DNA of 64,000 nucleotides, from positions 21,767 through 85,766 of the forward strand of contig NZ_LQPS01000040.1 of the NCBI RefSeq assembly GCF_002101885.1, in the 5' to 3' direction. The notes below the pieces were generated by a model that saw nothing but the letters and a program-made list of their open reading frames with translations, was not told the origin of the DNA and did no database searches. Below are positions 33,289 through 42,360 of the stretch, piece by piece (the stretch's first letter is position 1; every line of letters starts with the position of its first letter). The position numbers and the translations under genes were made by a program. Source of the DNA: Mycolicibacter senuensis. GTDB lineage: Bacteria > Actinomycetota > Actinomycetes > Mycobacteriales > Mycobacteriaceae.

Positions 33289-34694
33289 CCAGAACTATTA
33301 TTCCGGTCTTCAACCCGTCGACCGAAGAGCAGATCGCCGAGGTTCCCGATTCCGACCAGGCGGCCGTCGACGCAGCGGTGGCCCGCGCGCGGGAGAGCTT
33401 CGAATCCGGGGTCTGGCGCAAACTTCCGGCCGCACGGCGCGCCGAGATCATGTTCCGCGCCGCGGAGATCATCAAAGAGCGCACCCCCGAACTCGCCGAG
33501 ATCGAGTCCCGCGACAACGGCATGACCGCCATGGGAGCCAGCCAGATCATCAAGGTCTCCCAGGAGATGCTGACCTACTATGCGGGCTGGGTCGGCAAGA
33601 TTCACGGGGAGTCCAGCGACATAGTCTCCGACGGCCTGCTCGGCCACTTTGAGAGCTACCACGCTTTCACCCAGCTCGAACCGGTCGGCGTCGTCGGCCT
33701 GATCATCCCCTGGAACGGGCCGTTCTTCGTCGCGATGCTCAAGGTCGCCCCGGCGCTGGCCGCGGGCTGCAGCTGTGTGCTCAAGCCCGCCGAGGAGACA
33801 CCGCTGACCGCGCTGAAGCTCGAAGAGATCTTCCGCGAGGCCGGCCTGCCCGACGGCGTCCTCAACGTCGTCACCGGCTACGGCGAGACCACCGGTGCGG
33901 CGCTGACCGCGCATCCCGATGTCGACAAGATCTCGTTCACCGGATCCACCGAGGTGGGCCGGCTGATCGTCAAGGCGGCCGCCGGCAACCTCAAGCGCCT
34001 CACCCTGGAACTCGGCGGCAAGTCGCCGCTGATCATGTTCGATGACGCCAACCTCGACAAGGCCATCATGATGGCCGGCATGGGCCTGCTGGCCGGCTCG
34101 GGCCAGAACTGCTCGTGCACCTCGCGGATCTATGTCCAGCGCGGCATCTACGACCAGGTCGTCGAGGGCCTGGCCAACTTCGCCCAGATGTTGCCGATGG
34201 GCGGCAGCGACGACCCCAACTCGGTGCTCGGCCCGCTGATCAGCGAGAAGCAGCGCCAGCGCGTGGCGGGCATCGTCAACGACGGCGTGGCCGCCGGTGC
34301 CGAGGTGATCACCGGCGGCAAGCCGATGGACCGCCGCGGCTACTTCTACGAAGCGACGATCATCACCAACACCACACCCGACATGCGGCTCATCCGCGAC
34401 GAGATCTTCGGTCCGGTCGGATCGGTGATTCCGTTCGACGAAGAGGACGAGGCGATCGCTGCCGCCAACGACACCGAGTACGGGCTGGCCGGGGCCATCT
34501 GGACCGAGAACCTCGGGCGCGCCCACCGGGTCGCGAACCAGCTTCGCGGCGGCCAGATCTGGGTGAACTGCGCCTTGGCGGCCGACCCCTCCATGCCGAT
34601 CTGCGGACACAAGCAGTCCGGATGGGGCGGCGAACGCGGCCGCAAGGGGATCGAGGCCTACTTCAACACCAAGTCGGTCTACATCAGTCTCTGA
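33285..34694 (+). CDS. Aldehyde dehydrogenase
   Basis: The 469-residue ALDH has IIPWNGPFFVA, FTGSTEVGR, the Glu motif LELGGKSPLIMFDD and the nucleophile in SGQNCSCTSR, where Cys is followed by Ser-Cys. GTG 33285 overlaps the VOC stop and follows GGAAGGACG; ATG 33267 is an alternative that would overlap by 22 bp. It is distinct from the ALDH at 12865. It would oxidise an aldehyde made in the same operon, perhaps by the SDR. Confidence 0.92.
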   Translation: MTRTIIPVFNPSTEEQIAEVPDSDQAAVDAAVARARESFESGVWRKLPAARRAEIMFRAAEIIKERTPELAEIESRDNGMTAMGASQIIKVSQEMLTYYAGWVGKIHGESSDIVSDGLLGHFESYHAFTQLEPVGVVGLIIPWNGPFFVAMLKVAPALAAGCSCVLKPAEETPLTALKLEEIFREAGLPDGVLNVVTGYGETTGAALTAHPDVDKISFTGSTEVGRLIVKAAAGNLKRLTLELGGKSPLIMFDDANLDKAIMMAGMGLLAGSGQNCSCTSRIYVQRGIYDQVVEGLANFAQMLPMGGSDDPNSVLGPLISEKQRQRVAGIVNDGVAAGAEVITGGKPMDRRGYFYEATIITNTTPDMRLIRDEIFGPVGSVIPFDEEDEAIAAANDTEYGLAGAIWTENLGRAHRVANQLRGGQIWVNCALAADPSMPICGHKQSGWGGERGRKGIEAYFNTKSVYISL

Positions 34695-34729
34695 CCGGCC
34701 GTGACGGCGACCCCACCGGGAGGTGACAA

Positions 34730-35551
34730 GTGGTGCTGCGTAAGGACGCGTCGAACCTCGGCGGCCGGGTAGCGGTCATCACCGGCGGCGGTTCCGGTAT
34801 CGGGCGCGGGATCGCCGAGACGTTCGCGGAATTCGGTGCCCGGGTGGCGATCTGGGAGAAAGACCCCGAGACCGCCGAACTGGCTGCGGCCGCGGCCGGC
34901 GGCCTGGCCTGTGCGATCGACGTCCGCGACACCGAACAGGTCGATGCCGCGCTGGCCACCACCATCGCCGAGGTGGGCGTGCCGACCATCCTGGTCAACA
35001 ACGCCGGCGGGGTGTTCGCCTCCCCGCTGCTGGAAACCGCCGCCAAGGGGTGGGAGACGCTGATCCGCTCCAACCTCACCCACGTTCTGCTGTGCACACA
35101 GCGCGTCGCGCAGGCGCTGGTACGCCACGGCGAGCCCGGGAGCATCATCAACATCGCCAGCATCGAGGGCACCCGCGCCGCACCCGGCTACGCCGCCTAC
35201 GCGGCGGCCAAGGCGGGCGTCGTCAACTTCACCAAGACGGCGGCACTGGAGCTGGCGCCGCACGGCATCCGGGTCAACTGTCTGGCCCCGGACCTCACGC
35301 TCACCGAAGGCATCGAGCGTGTCGGCTCGGCCGAGATGCTCGCTCACGCCGGCTACATGATCCCGATGGGGCGGCCCGGCCACGTCGACGAGATGGCGGG
35401 TGCGGCAGTGTTTCTGGCCGGCGACCTGAGCACCTACGTCACCGGCCAGACGCTGCACGTCGACGGAGGGACGCACGCGGCAGGCGGCTGGTATCACCAC
35501 CCCGACACCGGCGAATACCTACTCGGTCCGCCGCGGCCGAAACCAGAATGA
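34730..35551 (+). CDS. SDR-family oxidoreductase
   Basis: The 273-residue SDR has TGGGSGIGRG (about 19-28), NNAGGVF, NIASIEG and YAAYAAAKAG (catalytic Tyr and Lys) and ends with the usual VDGGTHAAGGWY. GGGAGG precedes GTG 34730; the next codon is also GTG. It lies 35 bp after the ALDH and 11 bp before the LLM gene, within the TetR-controlled operon. The acidic residue after strand 2 (WEKD) suggests NAD(H). Confidence 0.9.
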   Translation: MVLRKDASNLGGRVAVITGGGSGIGRGIAETFAEFGARVAIWEKDPETAELAAAAAGGLACAIDVRDTEQVDAALATTIAEVGVPTILVNNAGGVFASPLLETAAKGWETLIRSNLTHVLLCTQRVAQALVRHGEPGSIINIASIEGTRAAPGYAAYAAAKAGVVNFTKTAALELAPHGIRVNCLAPDLTLTEGIERVGSAEMLAHAGYMIPMGRPGHVDEMAGAAVFLAGDLSTYVTGQTLHVDGGTHAAGGWYHHPDTGEYLLGPPRPKPE

Positions 35552-35562
35552 AAGGAAGCCGC

Positions 35563-36486
35563 ATGCGGTTCGCGTTCACCCACCCGATCATCACGCACCC
35601 GTGTGACCCCGAACTGGTCTCCCCGCACGGCGTGGCCGCCGTGGCGCGGGCCGCCGAGGCCGCCGGCTTCGGCGCCATGGGATTCACCGACCATCCGGCT
35701 CCGACCCAACGCTGGCTCGATGCCGGGGGCCACGACAGCCTCGACCCCTTCGTCGCGATGGGGTTCGCGGCCGCGCACACCGAGACGATCCGGTTCATTC
35801 CGAACGTCGTCGTGCTGCCGTACCGCAACCCGTTCGTGGTCGCCAAATCGGGTGCGACGCTGGACCTGCTCTCCGGCGGAAGGTTCACCCTGGCGGTGGG
35901 CGTGGGCTATCTCAAAGGTGAATTCGCGGCGCTGGGCGTGGATTTCGATGAGCGCTCCGCCCTGGTCGAAGAGAGCCTGGATGTCATCCGTGCAATCTGG
36001 ACCGGCGATGACGTGTCGTTCCAGGGCAGGCACTTCCACGCCCGCGGGATCACCGCCCACCCGCGCCCGGTCAGCAGTCCGCATCCGCCGATCTGGATCG
36101 GCGGGAACACCGGTAGGGCGCGGCAACGAGTCGCCACCCGCGGCGACGGGTGGGCGCCGTTCGCCGCGCCGCCCGGCCTGGCCAGCACGGCCCGCACCGC
36201 CGCGATGGACTCCATCGAAGCGCTGACGGCCGGGATCGAGGACCTGAAGCGCCGCTGCGACGCCGCGGGCCGAGACTGGTCGGCCATCGACATCTGCTTC
36301 TCCAACCTCGCCGGCGGGCGGCTCGGCCACGACGACTTCGACACCGGCGCCTACCTGGACGGACTGGGCACGCTCGCCGATGTCGGGGTCAGCTGGGTAC
36401 AGGTCGCCGTCCCCGGCGAGAGCCTTCCCCGCGCGGTCGAGGCGATCGAGCAATTCGGTGAATCGGTGATCGACAAGGCCAGATGA
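35563..36486 (+). CDS. LLM-class F420-dependent oxidoreductase
   Basis: The 307-residue luciferase-like barrel has GFGAMGFTDHPAP, VVVLPYRNPFVVAKSGATLD, LAVGVGYLKGEF and PPIWIGGNTGRARQR. Mycobacterial members use F420 for hydride transfer on alcohols, imines or enones. ATG 35563 follows AAAGGAAG; an ATG at 35548 is less well placed. It is the last gene of the TesB operon. The substrate is unknown; some use FMN instead. Confidence 0.9.
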   Translation: MRFAFTHPIITHPCDPELVSPHGVAAVARAAEAAGFGAMGFTDHPAPTQRWLDAGGHDSLDPFVAMGFAAAHTETIRFIPNVVVLPYRNPFVVAKSGATLDLLSGGRFTLAVGVGYLKGEFAALGVDFDERSALVEESLDVIRAIWTGDDVSFQGRHFHARGITAHPRPVSSPHPPIWIGGNTGRARQRVATRGDGWAPFAAPPGLASTARTAAMDSIEALTAGIEDLKRRCDAAGRDWSAIDICFSNLAGGRLGHDDFDTGAYLDGLGTLADVGVSWVQVAVPGESLPRAVEAIEQFGESVIDKAR

Positions 36487-36516
36487 GAAGTGCTCCACCG
36501 GGATTAGGATGGGGTC

Positions 36517-37113
36517 ATGACTGTGCCGGGGATCATCCGAATTGTGCCGCTGGCCGAGGAGATCCTCGAGTCACACCGCCACCGGGCCGGCGGTGACGAC
36601 ATCGGATGGGACGCTTATAAGGCCCACGTGTACCGGATCTTCAATTTCGCTCGCGCGCTGACACCGCAGAGTCCCGACCGCGACGAGAAGCTCGCGATCG
36701 CCGCAGCGTTTCACGACCTGGCCGCATTCGACACGCTCGACTATCTGGTGCCCTCGATCGAGGCGCAGGACGCCTGGCTGCAGGAGACCGGCCGCGAGGC
36801 GTGGTCGAACGAGTTGGCGCTCATCATCGCCCAGCACCACCGGTTGGCGGGATACGGTCCGTCCCGTCCGTACGCGCCGCTGGTCGAGGCTGTTCGCCGA
36901 GCCGATCTCGTCGACGTGAGCCAGGGCCTGATCAGGTTCGGCCTGCCGCGTTCCTACGTCAACGAGGTGCGCGGCGCCTTCGACGCCAGCGTCTTCTTCA
37001 AGCGGGTGATCCCCTCGGGCGTGCTGCGGGCGGTCCGCCGATTACAGCAGCCCGGGTTTTTGCGTCCCGGCAACGCCCTGATGCGCTCGGGACACTCCGG
37101 ACAGGATCGCTGA
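36517..37113 (+). CDS. HD-domain protein
   Basis: The 198-residue protein has an HD phosphohydrolase layout: His in YKAHVYRI (about 40), HD in AAFHDLAAFD (about 66-67), HH in IAQHHRLAG (about 108-109) and a late Asp in RRADLVD. Metal-dependent HD enzymes hydrolyse nucleotides or other phosphoesters. It appears to be a stand-alone gene 30 bp after the LLM gene and 19 bp before a Tat-secreted protein. There is no clear link to catabolism. Confidence 0.8.
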   Translation: MTVPGIIRIVPLAEEILESHRHRAGGDDIGWDAYKAHVYRIFNFARALTPQSPDRDEKLAIAAAFHDLAAFDTLDYLVPSIEAQDAWLQETGREAWSNELALIIAQHHRLAGYGPSRPYAPLVEAVRRADLVDVSQGLIRFGLPRSYVNEVRGAFDASVFFKRVIPSGVLRAVRRLQQPGFLRPGNALMRSGHSGQDR

Positions 37114-37132
37114 CGGCGGTTACCCTTCCCCT

Positions 37133-37915
37133 GTGAGAAGAGTGGTTTCCCGGCGCGAGGTCCTGCGGTATACCGGGCTGCTTGCGCCGGCACTGGCCGT
37201 CCCCGGCGCCCTCGGGGCGATGATCGGCACCCCGACAGCGGCGGCCGAAGGGGTGCAGCTCATCGACGTCGCCGACCGGCTGGTCGAGCCCGACCGGATC
37301 AAGGCGGCCGGCTTCGCCGGGGCACTGGTCTACGTCTCGGAGCTGCGGCCCGGTGCCACCTTCGATTTCAAACCGGTCACCCGCGACTACGCCGACCGGC
37401 TCCGCGCCGCGGGCCTGCAGATCGTCAGCTGCTACCAGTTCGGCAAGCCCGGCTGGCCGGATTCGCCGTCGGATTTCACCCGCGGCTACGACGGGGGCGC
37501 GGCGGACGCTCGCACGGCACTGCGGCTGCACTCCGCCGCCGGGGGCCCGCCGAGCGCGCCGATCTTTTTCAGCGTCGATGAGGACATCGACGCCAAAGCC
37601 TGGAGAAACCTCGCGGTCCAGTGGTTTCGTGGCATCAACTCGGTGCTGGGGACAGCGCGTACCGGAATCTACGGCGGTGCCCGGCAGTGTTCCTGGGCGA
37701 TCGCCGACGATGTCATCGGGCACTCGACCAGTTCCGGCCACCGGTGGGCGTGGCAGACCCGGGCGTGGTCGGGCGGCGAGCGCGAACCGGCGGCCGTGCT
37801 CTTCCAGCGGGAGATGGTCACCGCAACCGACTCGGGTTTCATGATCGACGACATCCACGTCGACGTGGACGACGTGTTGGCGGCCGATTTCGGCCAGTGG
37901 GAGCTGGTGCGCTGA
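37133..37915 (+). CDS. Tat-exported DUF1906 protein (Rv2525c-like)
   Basis: The 260-residue protein starts at GTG 37133 and has a twin-arginine signal (SRREVLRYTGLLAPALAVPG) with cleavage expected near PTAAAEG (about 42). The mature part is a DUF1906 glycoside-hydrolase-like TIM barrel: GFAGALVYVSE, CYQFGKPGW, PIFFSVDEDIDA and WAWQTRAWSGG. The mycobacterial relative Rv2525c is a secreted cell-wall-associated protein. It overlaps the next membrane-protein gene (TGATG). Confidence 0.85.
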   Translation: MRRVVSRREVLRYTGLLAPALAVPGALGAMIGTPTAAAEGVQLIDVADRLVEPDRIKAAGFAGALVYVSELRPGATFDFKPVTRDYADRLRAAGLQIVSCYQFGKPGWPDSPSDFTRGYDGGAADARTALRLHSAAGGPPSAPIFFSVDEDIDAKAWRNLAVQWFRGINSVLGTARTGIYGGARQCSWAIADDVIGHSTSSGHRWAWQTRAWSGGEREPAAVLFQREMVTATDSGFMIDDIHVDVDDVLAADFGQWELVR

Positions 37916-38565
37916 TGGAATGGGACGCGGCGCGGGTGGCGCGATGGTCCGGCACGCTCGGCTTTGCGCTCCCGGTTGTGACGCTCGCGGTGTATCCGAT
38001 CTGGTCGTTCCCCGGCACCCAGACACTGGCCACCGAGGTGGCCTGGTGGGCCACCCAGCACCACGATCGACTGGTCGTGACGATGCTGCTCAACACGGTC
38101 GGAGTGACCCTGTGGCTGGTGTTCGGCGGGGCGGTGTGGACACTGCTGCGGGACCGGCTGCCGGTGCGATCGGTTCTTGCGCCCTGCTTCGCCGCCGGCT
38201 TCATCGGCTGCGTGACCCTGCTGCTCGCCGGGTTCACCGCGTTCGACATCCTGCTGTACCGGTACCACAGCCCCGAAGCGGCCGCGCTGCTCTACGACCT
38301 GGCGTTCGGCCTGCTGGCGATGTCCGGTATGCCCACCGTGGTGGCCCTGGGGGCGTTCGCGGTGGCGGTGTACGTCTACGGGGTGCTGCCGCGATACACC
38401 GGCCACCTCGCGGTCGCCGCCGCCGCGGTACATCCGCTGTTGTTGTTGGCGTTCGTCGTCGGCGCGGGACCGCTTTCGCTGGAAGGGCTCACCATGACCG
38501 CCATGCCGGCGTTCTTGTTCGCCTGGATTCTGGGAACGGCACTGGCGATGCCGCGCAGGCCGTAG
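37915..38565 (+). CDS. Six-helix integral membrane protein
   Basis: This 216-residue protein has about six hydrophobic spans (roughly 14-32, 54-78, 84-110, 124-150, 162-182 and 190-212). No enzymatic motif is visible. ATG 37915 overlaps the stop of the DUF1906 gene, so they are probably co-expressed. It converges on the PPE gene with 39 bp between stops. The family is not recognised. Confidence 0.8.
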   Translation: MEWDAARVARWSGTLGFALPVVTLAVYPIWSFPGTQTLATEVAWWATQHHDRLVVTMLLNTVGVTLWLVFGGAVWTLLRDRLPVRSVLAPCFAAGFIGCVTLLLAGFTAFDILLYRYHSPEAAALLYDLAFGLLAMSGMPTVVALGAFAVAVYVYGVLPRYTGHLAVAAAAVHPLLLLAFVVGAGPLSLEGLTMTAMPAFLFAWILGTALAMPRRP

Positions 38566-38604
38566 CTTGCGGTTCCTCGGCTCGCCCAAGCCGCGTCGAT
38601 GTGC

Positions 38605-39816
38605 CTACCCGATCCCCACTGGACGCGGCATCACGGTGAGCTTGACGCCATAGCGCGGCGTGCCGAGCCCGAAGCTGCCGCTACGCCCGCCACCGTTCGG
38701 GAGCATCGGAGGCGGCATGGCAGTCATCGACCTGCTGTCCGGGTTGACCGTCCAGCCGCTGGCTGTTCCGGAACTCGGCGCAGCTGCCGGGATAGCCGTT
38801 CCCCAGTTCGGTGGCGCGGACAAGGATCCGACCAGGGTCGCTCTGCCCACTCCGGCCGACACCGGGGAACCTGCGCTGCCGACCGCAGCTCCGGCAGCGC
38901 GGCCGGCGGTCTCGGCCGACGCCAGTGTGATACCCGGCGCGGAGCTGAGCCCGCCACCAGTGAGGGCGGCCGTGCCGCCATCCATGCCGCGGGCCAAAAA
39001 CCCGAGCGTGGCCAGACCCGCAAAGCCCTCGACGTTCCCGCCCGGGTCGAAGATCCCGGTAGCGGCGATCGTGTTCCACAGCTGCGCGTTGATATTCAGG
39101 CCCGAGCCGTCGTCGTGGCCCCAGGTACCGTCGAAGAGGCCGTCGAAGAACTTCGTCCAATGCCAATCCGGGTCCGTCGGCCTCGCTCCTTCTGCCGGCG
39201 ACGCCATGCTCCGCAATGCGCTGGGCACCTGGGAGTGCGCATCTCCGGTGTCGGCTGGGAGGGCGCCAGAACTACTCTCCTCGTCTGAACTGGTGGTCTC
39301 CGGCGCTACCGCGAACGGAACCAGTTCGGTGGCAGTTGCTGAAGCGGCGGCGTAGCTGTACATCGCAACGGCGTCCTGCGCCCACATCTGAGCGTAGCGG
39401 GACTCGGTCGCCGCGATCGCCGGTGTATTCAGTCCCAGAGCGTTGGTCTTGACCAATGCCGACAACATCACTCGATTGTCTGCGATCGCCGGCGGCGGCA
39501 CCGTCATGGCGTAGGCCGACGCGTAGGCATCGGCGGCGGCGTAGGCCTGTGCTGCGGTCTGCTCTGCCTGTTCGGCGGTGATGCTCATCCAACTGATGTA
39601 GGGCTCGGCGGCGGCAGTCATCGCCGACGCCGAGGGACCCCACCAACCTTGGGTGAGCAGGCTCGCTACCGACCATTCGAAAGATATTGCTGCAGAACGT
39701 AATTCTGCAGCCAACAGGTTCCAGGCCGCTGCGGCGGACAGCATCGGACCGACACCCGGACCGGCGTACATGCGTGCGGAATTGATTTCCGGGGGAACTG
39801 CTCCGTAATCCATCAT
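38605..39816 (-). CDS. PPE-family protein
   Basis: The 403-residue protein begins [17 protein letters not shown] with the PPE triad at 8-10 and the WxG turn QGWWGPSA (about 58-65), then a long Ala/Thr/Ser/Gly-rich part. Near the C-terminus [12 protein letters not shown] resembles the SVP-type GxxSVPxxW motif with changes. PPE proteins pair with a PE partner and leave through an ESX type VII system. It follows the PE gene by 15 bp, as in canonical PE/PPE operons. Confidence 0.93.
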   Translation of the reverse strand: MMDYGAVPPEINSARMYAGPGVGPMLSAAAAWNLLAAELRSAAISFEWSVASLLTQGWWGPSASAMTAAAEPYISWMSITAEQAEQTAAQAYAAADAYASAYAMTVPPPAIADNRVMLSALVKTNALGLNTPAIAATESRYAQMWAQDAVAMYSYAAASATATELVPFAVAPETTSSDEESSSGALPADTGDAHSQVPSALRSMASPAEGARPTDPDWHWTKFFDGLFDGTWGHDDGSGLNINAQLWNTIAATGIFDPGGNVEGFAGLATLGFLARGMDGGTAALTGGGLSSAPGITLASAETAGRAAGAAVGSAGSPVSAGVGRATLVGSLSAPPNWGTAIPAAAPSSGTASGWTVNPDSRSMTAMPPPMLPNGGGRSGSFGLGTPRYGVKLTVMPRPVGIG

Positions 39817-39831
39817 CAGGAGACCCTTTCG

Positions 39832-40128
39832 CTAGATCGAGATGGCGTTGGCGGCGTCGGTCGCTGCGTAGGACTGCGCGTTGCGCTGCAGCATGATCAC
39901 GAACCTCTCGTGCACCACAGCGGCGCGCTTGCTGATCGCCTGGTAGAGCTGCGCATGTCTGGCGAACTGGGCGGCGGTCAGTGCCGAGACCTCGTCGGCG
40001 GCCGCCGGAACCACTCCGGTTGTTGGCCCGGCAGCAGCCGTGTTCTGCGCGGCCACCGCGTTGCCGATGCTGCTCAGATCGGCCGCTGTCGCGGTGAGTT
40101 CTTCGGGAAGTGCGGACACAAAAGACAT
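39832..40128 (-). CDS. PE-family protein
   Basis: This 98-residue PE domain protein begins MSFVSALPEELTATAADL and has the ESX secretion signal YxxxD in SYAATDAANA near the C-terminus; it has no extra domain. ATG 40128 is preceded by AAGGAG; a TTG one codon earlier is less likely. It should form a helical heterodimer with the PPE protein encoded next. The promoter must lie in the long gap beyond 40140. Confidence 0.93.
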   Translation of the reverse strand: MSFVSALPEELTATAADLSSIGNAVAAQNTAAAGPTTGVVPAAADEVSALTAAQFARHAQLYQAISKRAAVVHERFVIMLQRNAQSYAATDAANAISI

Positions 40129-40873
40129 CAAAACTCCTTATGGCGCAGCGAATAACGCCGCAGGGACAGCAAATTCGCACGTGGGAACCGCGCTCGGGCC
40201 AGTGGGATGGGGAGCGCGGGTACGGTACGGCGCGAGCCGATTCAGAAAGTGAAAGCGGCGCCGCGAACGGGTTCGAGCGAAGCGGTCGTCGAACTCGGAT
40301 AAGGACTATCGTCCGGACTCAATGTCGCTCTCACCTCCTCACGGCCAGGGCACACGGGGATGCCGGCGCAGCATGCACATCAGGAGGGCCGGGCCGACAA
40401 CACCGCCGGCCGGCACCCCTCTCGTCAGAGTTTCGGCACTGCACGCCGTATCCGGCCAGAAGCCGGAAGCCACTTGGGCTCAACCCTTAAGCCGGGAAGA
40501 GCTGTCCTGACCCTGGGCGTCTCTCGACGTTGGAGGTCAGTGGCCTGTATCCGTACAGACGCCTCACCTAGCGAGGTGCGTTCCCGGCCATGTTGGCAGT
40601 AACGATGCGCGGCGTCAACTCGACCGGCGTGGCGCTCCAATTGCGCCAGCTCAGTTGTAACTTGGAAATCGACTGGAAATCAATGTGTTTCGTAAACAGA
40701 CGATGCGCCATATCGCGGCCGACGTCTGGCCGTATGGTCGGACAGTCGAAATATGCTGTCCAGCAGTCTGGTTCGCGCGCAGCAGCCCCTCGTCCGAGAG
40801 GGGCCGGGCGTTGAGTCGGCGTAGAACTCGCTATGCGCGGCGTGAGGATGCGCTATGCATCCGTAACGCAGAG
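40129..40873. other. 745-bp gap with no supported gene
   Basis: Between the PE gene and the TetR gene I see only short frames in both strands, without homology, codon bias or ribosome sites. Base composition is lower in GC near 40640-40760. It holds a TGTTT-CGT-AAACA inverted repeat (40686-40698), a TGCTG/CAGCA hairpin (40754-40765) and a stronger hairpin at 40785-40804. It may contain the PE/PPE promoter, a small RNA or gene remnants. Confidence 0.6.
40785..40804 (-). terminator. Hairpin GCCCCTC-GTCCGA-GAGGGGC downstream of the TetR gene
   Basis: Perfect 7-bp arms and a 6-base loop lie 70-90 bp past the TetR stop on the minus strand. No T-tract follows. It could be a terminator or part of a structured RNA in the otherwise empty gap. 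Confidence 0.35.
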
Positions 40874-41464
40874 CTAGGTTTCACGCCAGGGCGCCAACAG
40901 TAGCTCGCAGGCACGGCGCATGCCGGTTTCGGCCTGCGCCGGTGTGGTCTCGCCCATCACCGCCCACGACAGGACGCCGTAGCCGCACTGCTCGACCAGC
41001 AGCGCGAGTTGGGTGTCCTGCGGTGCGGGGCGGGCGATCCCGGCGACCGACAGAATGAGATCACGCAGCTTGAAGTCGCCGGGCGCCCCGGACTCGGCTC
41101 GCCGGGCATTGACCGAGGTGATCATCGCGCGGGCCAGCCGGGGCCGGGCGAGCATCGACCGGCAGATGCCGGCCATGAGTTCGCCGACATCGACGACTGG
41201 ACATCCGGTCAGCGGTTGGGGCGGCGTCACGGATCGGGTGTAGTGCAACAGCAGTGCGCTGAACAGGTGCTGCTTGGTCGGGTAGTAGCGGTAGACGGTG
41301 GTGATCGACACGCCGGATTGATCAGCCACATCCTGCATGCGGACTGCTTCCAGCCCGTCGCGGGCACCGAGCCGGGCGGCGGTGGCGAGAATCCGGTCGC
41401 AGCGCCGGCGTTGGGCGGCCGTGCTGGGGGCCGCCGGCTCGCGATCAACCGATGGGCGGGGCAT
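40874..41464 (-). CDS. TetR-family regulator, KstR-like HTH
   Basis: The 196-residue regulator has an HTH very like KstR-type repressors: DGLEAVRMQDVADQSGVSITTVYRYYPTK (about 37-65). The ligand domain follows. ATG 41464 (MPRPSVD) lies within the last 20 bp of the SDR gene, so the two are co-transcribed; an in-frame start at 41488 would overlap more. The clear palindrome at 42301 in front of the SDR is the likely operator, making this an autoregulated unit. Confidence 0.9.
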   Translation of the reverse strand: MPRPSVDREPAAPSTAAQRRRCDRILATAARLGARDGLEAVRMQDVADQSGVSITTVYRYYPTKQHLFSALLLHYTRSVTPPQPLTGCPVVDVGELMAGICRSMLARPRLARAMITSVNARRAESGAPGDFKLRDLILSVAGIARPAPQDTQLALLVEQCGYGVLSWAVMGETTPAQAETGMRRACELLLAPWRET

Positions 41465-42287
41465 CGGAATCCCGGGTGGGCGCGCCACCGAGCAGCTTCT
41501 GCATCATCCGATGGGACGCCAGCACGGCTTCGGCCCGGTCGGGCGTGGCGCGCAGCGCGGGATTGTCGGCATGAGCCGAGACGACGTGCACCGGGCCGTG
41601 GGGAAGCCGGGCCAGTCCCTCCCGGGCGACATCGGCCGGATCGGACACCGGCATGCCGGGGATGTCGAAGTTGAGCCCGACCCGCTGCATGGCCGGTGTC
41701 CTGGTGACGCCGAGCACCAGTTCGAGCACATGCACGTTGTGGTCCCGCAACTCCAGCCACAGGCCCTCGGCGTAGATCCGGGTGAACGCCTTCACGCCGC
41801 CGTACACGCTGTGTCGCGCCGAGCCCTGATAGCCGGTGAGCGAACCGGCCAGCAGCACACCGCCGCGACGGCGAGCGCGCATCGGGCCGGCGAAGTGATG
41901 GATCAGCTGCAGCGGAGTCGTCACGTTAAGGTCGATCACCTGTTGGAAGGCCCGCAGATCGCCGTCCAGGAACTCCGCGCTGTGGGTATTGGCCCCGGCG
42001 TTGTAGATCAGCAGCCCGACCTCGAGATCGGTTGTCGCCGCGATGATCTGCGCGACGCCGGCCGGATCGGTCAGGTCCACGGCCAGCTCACGGACCTGCC
42101 CGCCGAACTCGCGGCACCGTTCGGCGGTGCCGCGCAGTGGTCCGGGCTTGCGGGCGATCAGCACCAGGTTGATCCCGGCCCGGGCCAGCAGCAGCGCGAA
42201 CTCCGCACCGACGCCCTCGGAACCGCCCGCGATCACGGCCCACGGCCCGTACTGTCGCTGCCATGCCGGTTCGTCGTCGCTGGACAA
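41445..42287 (-). CDS. SDR-family oxidoreductase
   Basis: The 280-residue SDR has GGSEGVGAEFA (about 21-31), IARKPG after strand 2, NAGANTH, LAGSLTGYQG and YGGVKAF (Tyr and Lys). Arg after strand 2 suggests NADPH. The start is TTG 42287 with GGAGG six bases before it. It lies just beside the 20-bp palindrome and is followed by the overlapping TetR gene. The substrate is unknown. Confidence 0.87.
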   Translation of the reverse strand: MSSDDEPAWQRQYGPWAVIAGGSEGVGAEFALLLARAGINLVLIARKPGPLRGTAERCREFGGQVRELAVDLTDPAGVAQIIAATTDLEVGLLIYNAGANTHSAEFLDGDLRAFQQVIDLNVTTPLQLIHHFAGPMRARRRGGVLLAGSLTGYQGSARHSVYGGVKAFTRIYAEGLWLELRDHNVHVLELVLGVTRTPAMQRVGLNFDIPGMPVSDPADVAREGLARLPHGPVHVVSAHADNPALRATPDRAEAVLASHRMMQKLLGGAPTRDSDAPPIG

Positions 42288-42300
42288 GGGTCGCCTCCAT

Positions 42301-42320
42301 AACTAAAATTCATTTTAGTT
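42301..42320. promoter_or_regulatory. Perfect inverted repeat AACTAAAAT-TC-ATTTTAGTT
   Basis: Nine-base perfect arms with a 2-bp spacer form a strongly AT-rich 20-bp site in the gap between the leftward SDR-TetR unit (start 42287) and the rightward LLM gene (start 42361). It has the size and symmetry of a TetR dimer site. The TetR protein at 40874 is the obvious candidate ligand. Confidence 0.65.
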
Positions 42321-42360
42321 TTCTCGGGCGAGGTTACCTCAGCCACGCAGCGCAACGAAA

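Noticed and set aside
40322..40903. Several short frames in the gap between PE and TetR
   Set aside because: None has a ribosome site, coding bias or a recognisable domain, and they overlap one another on both strands.
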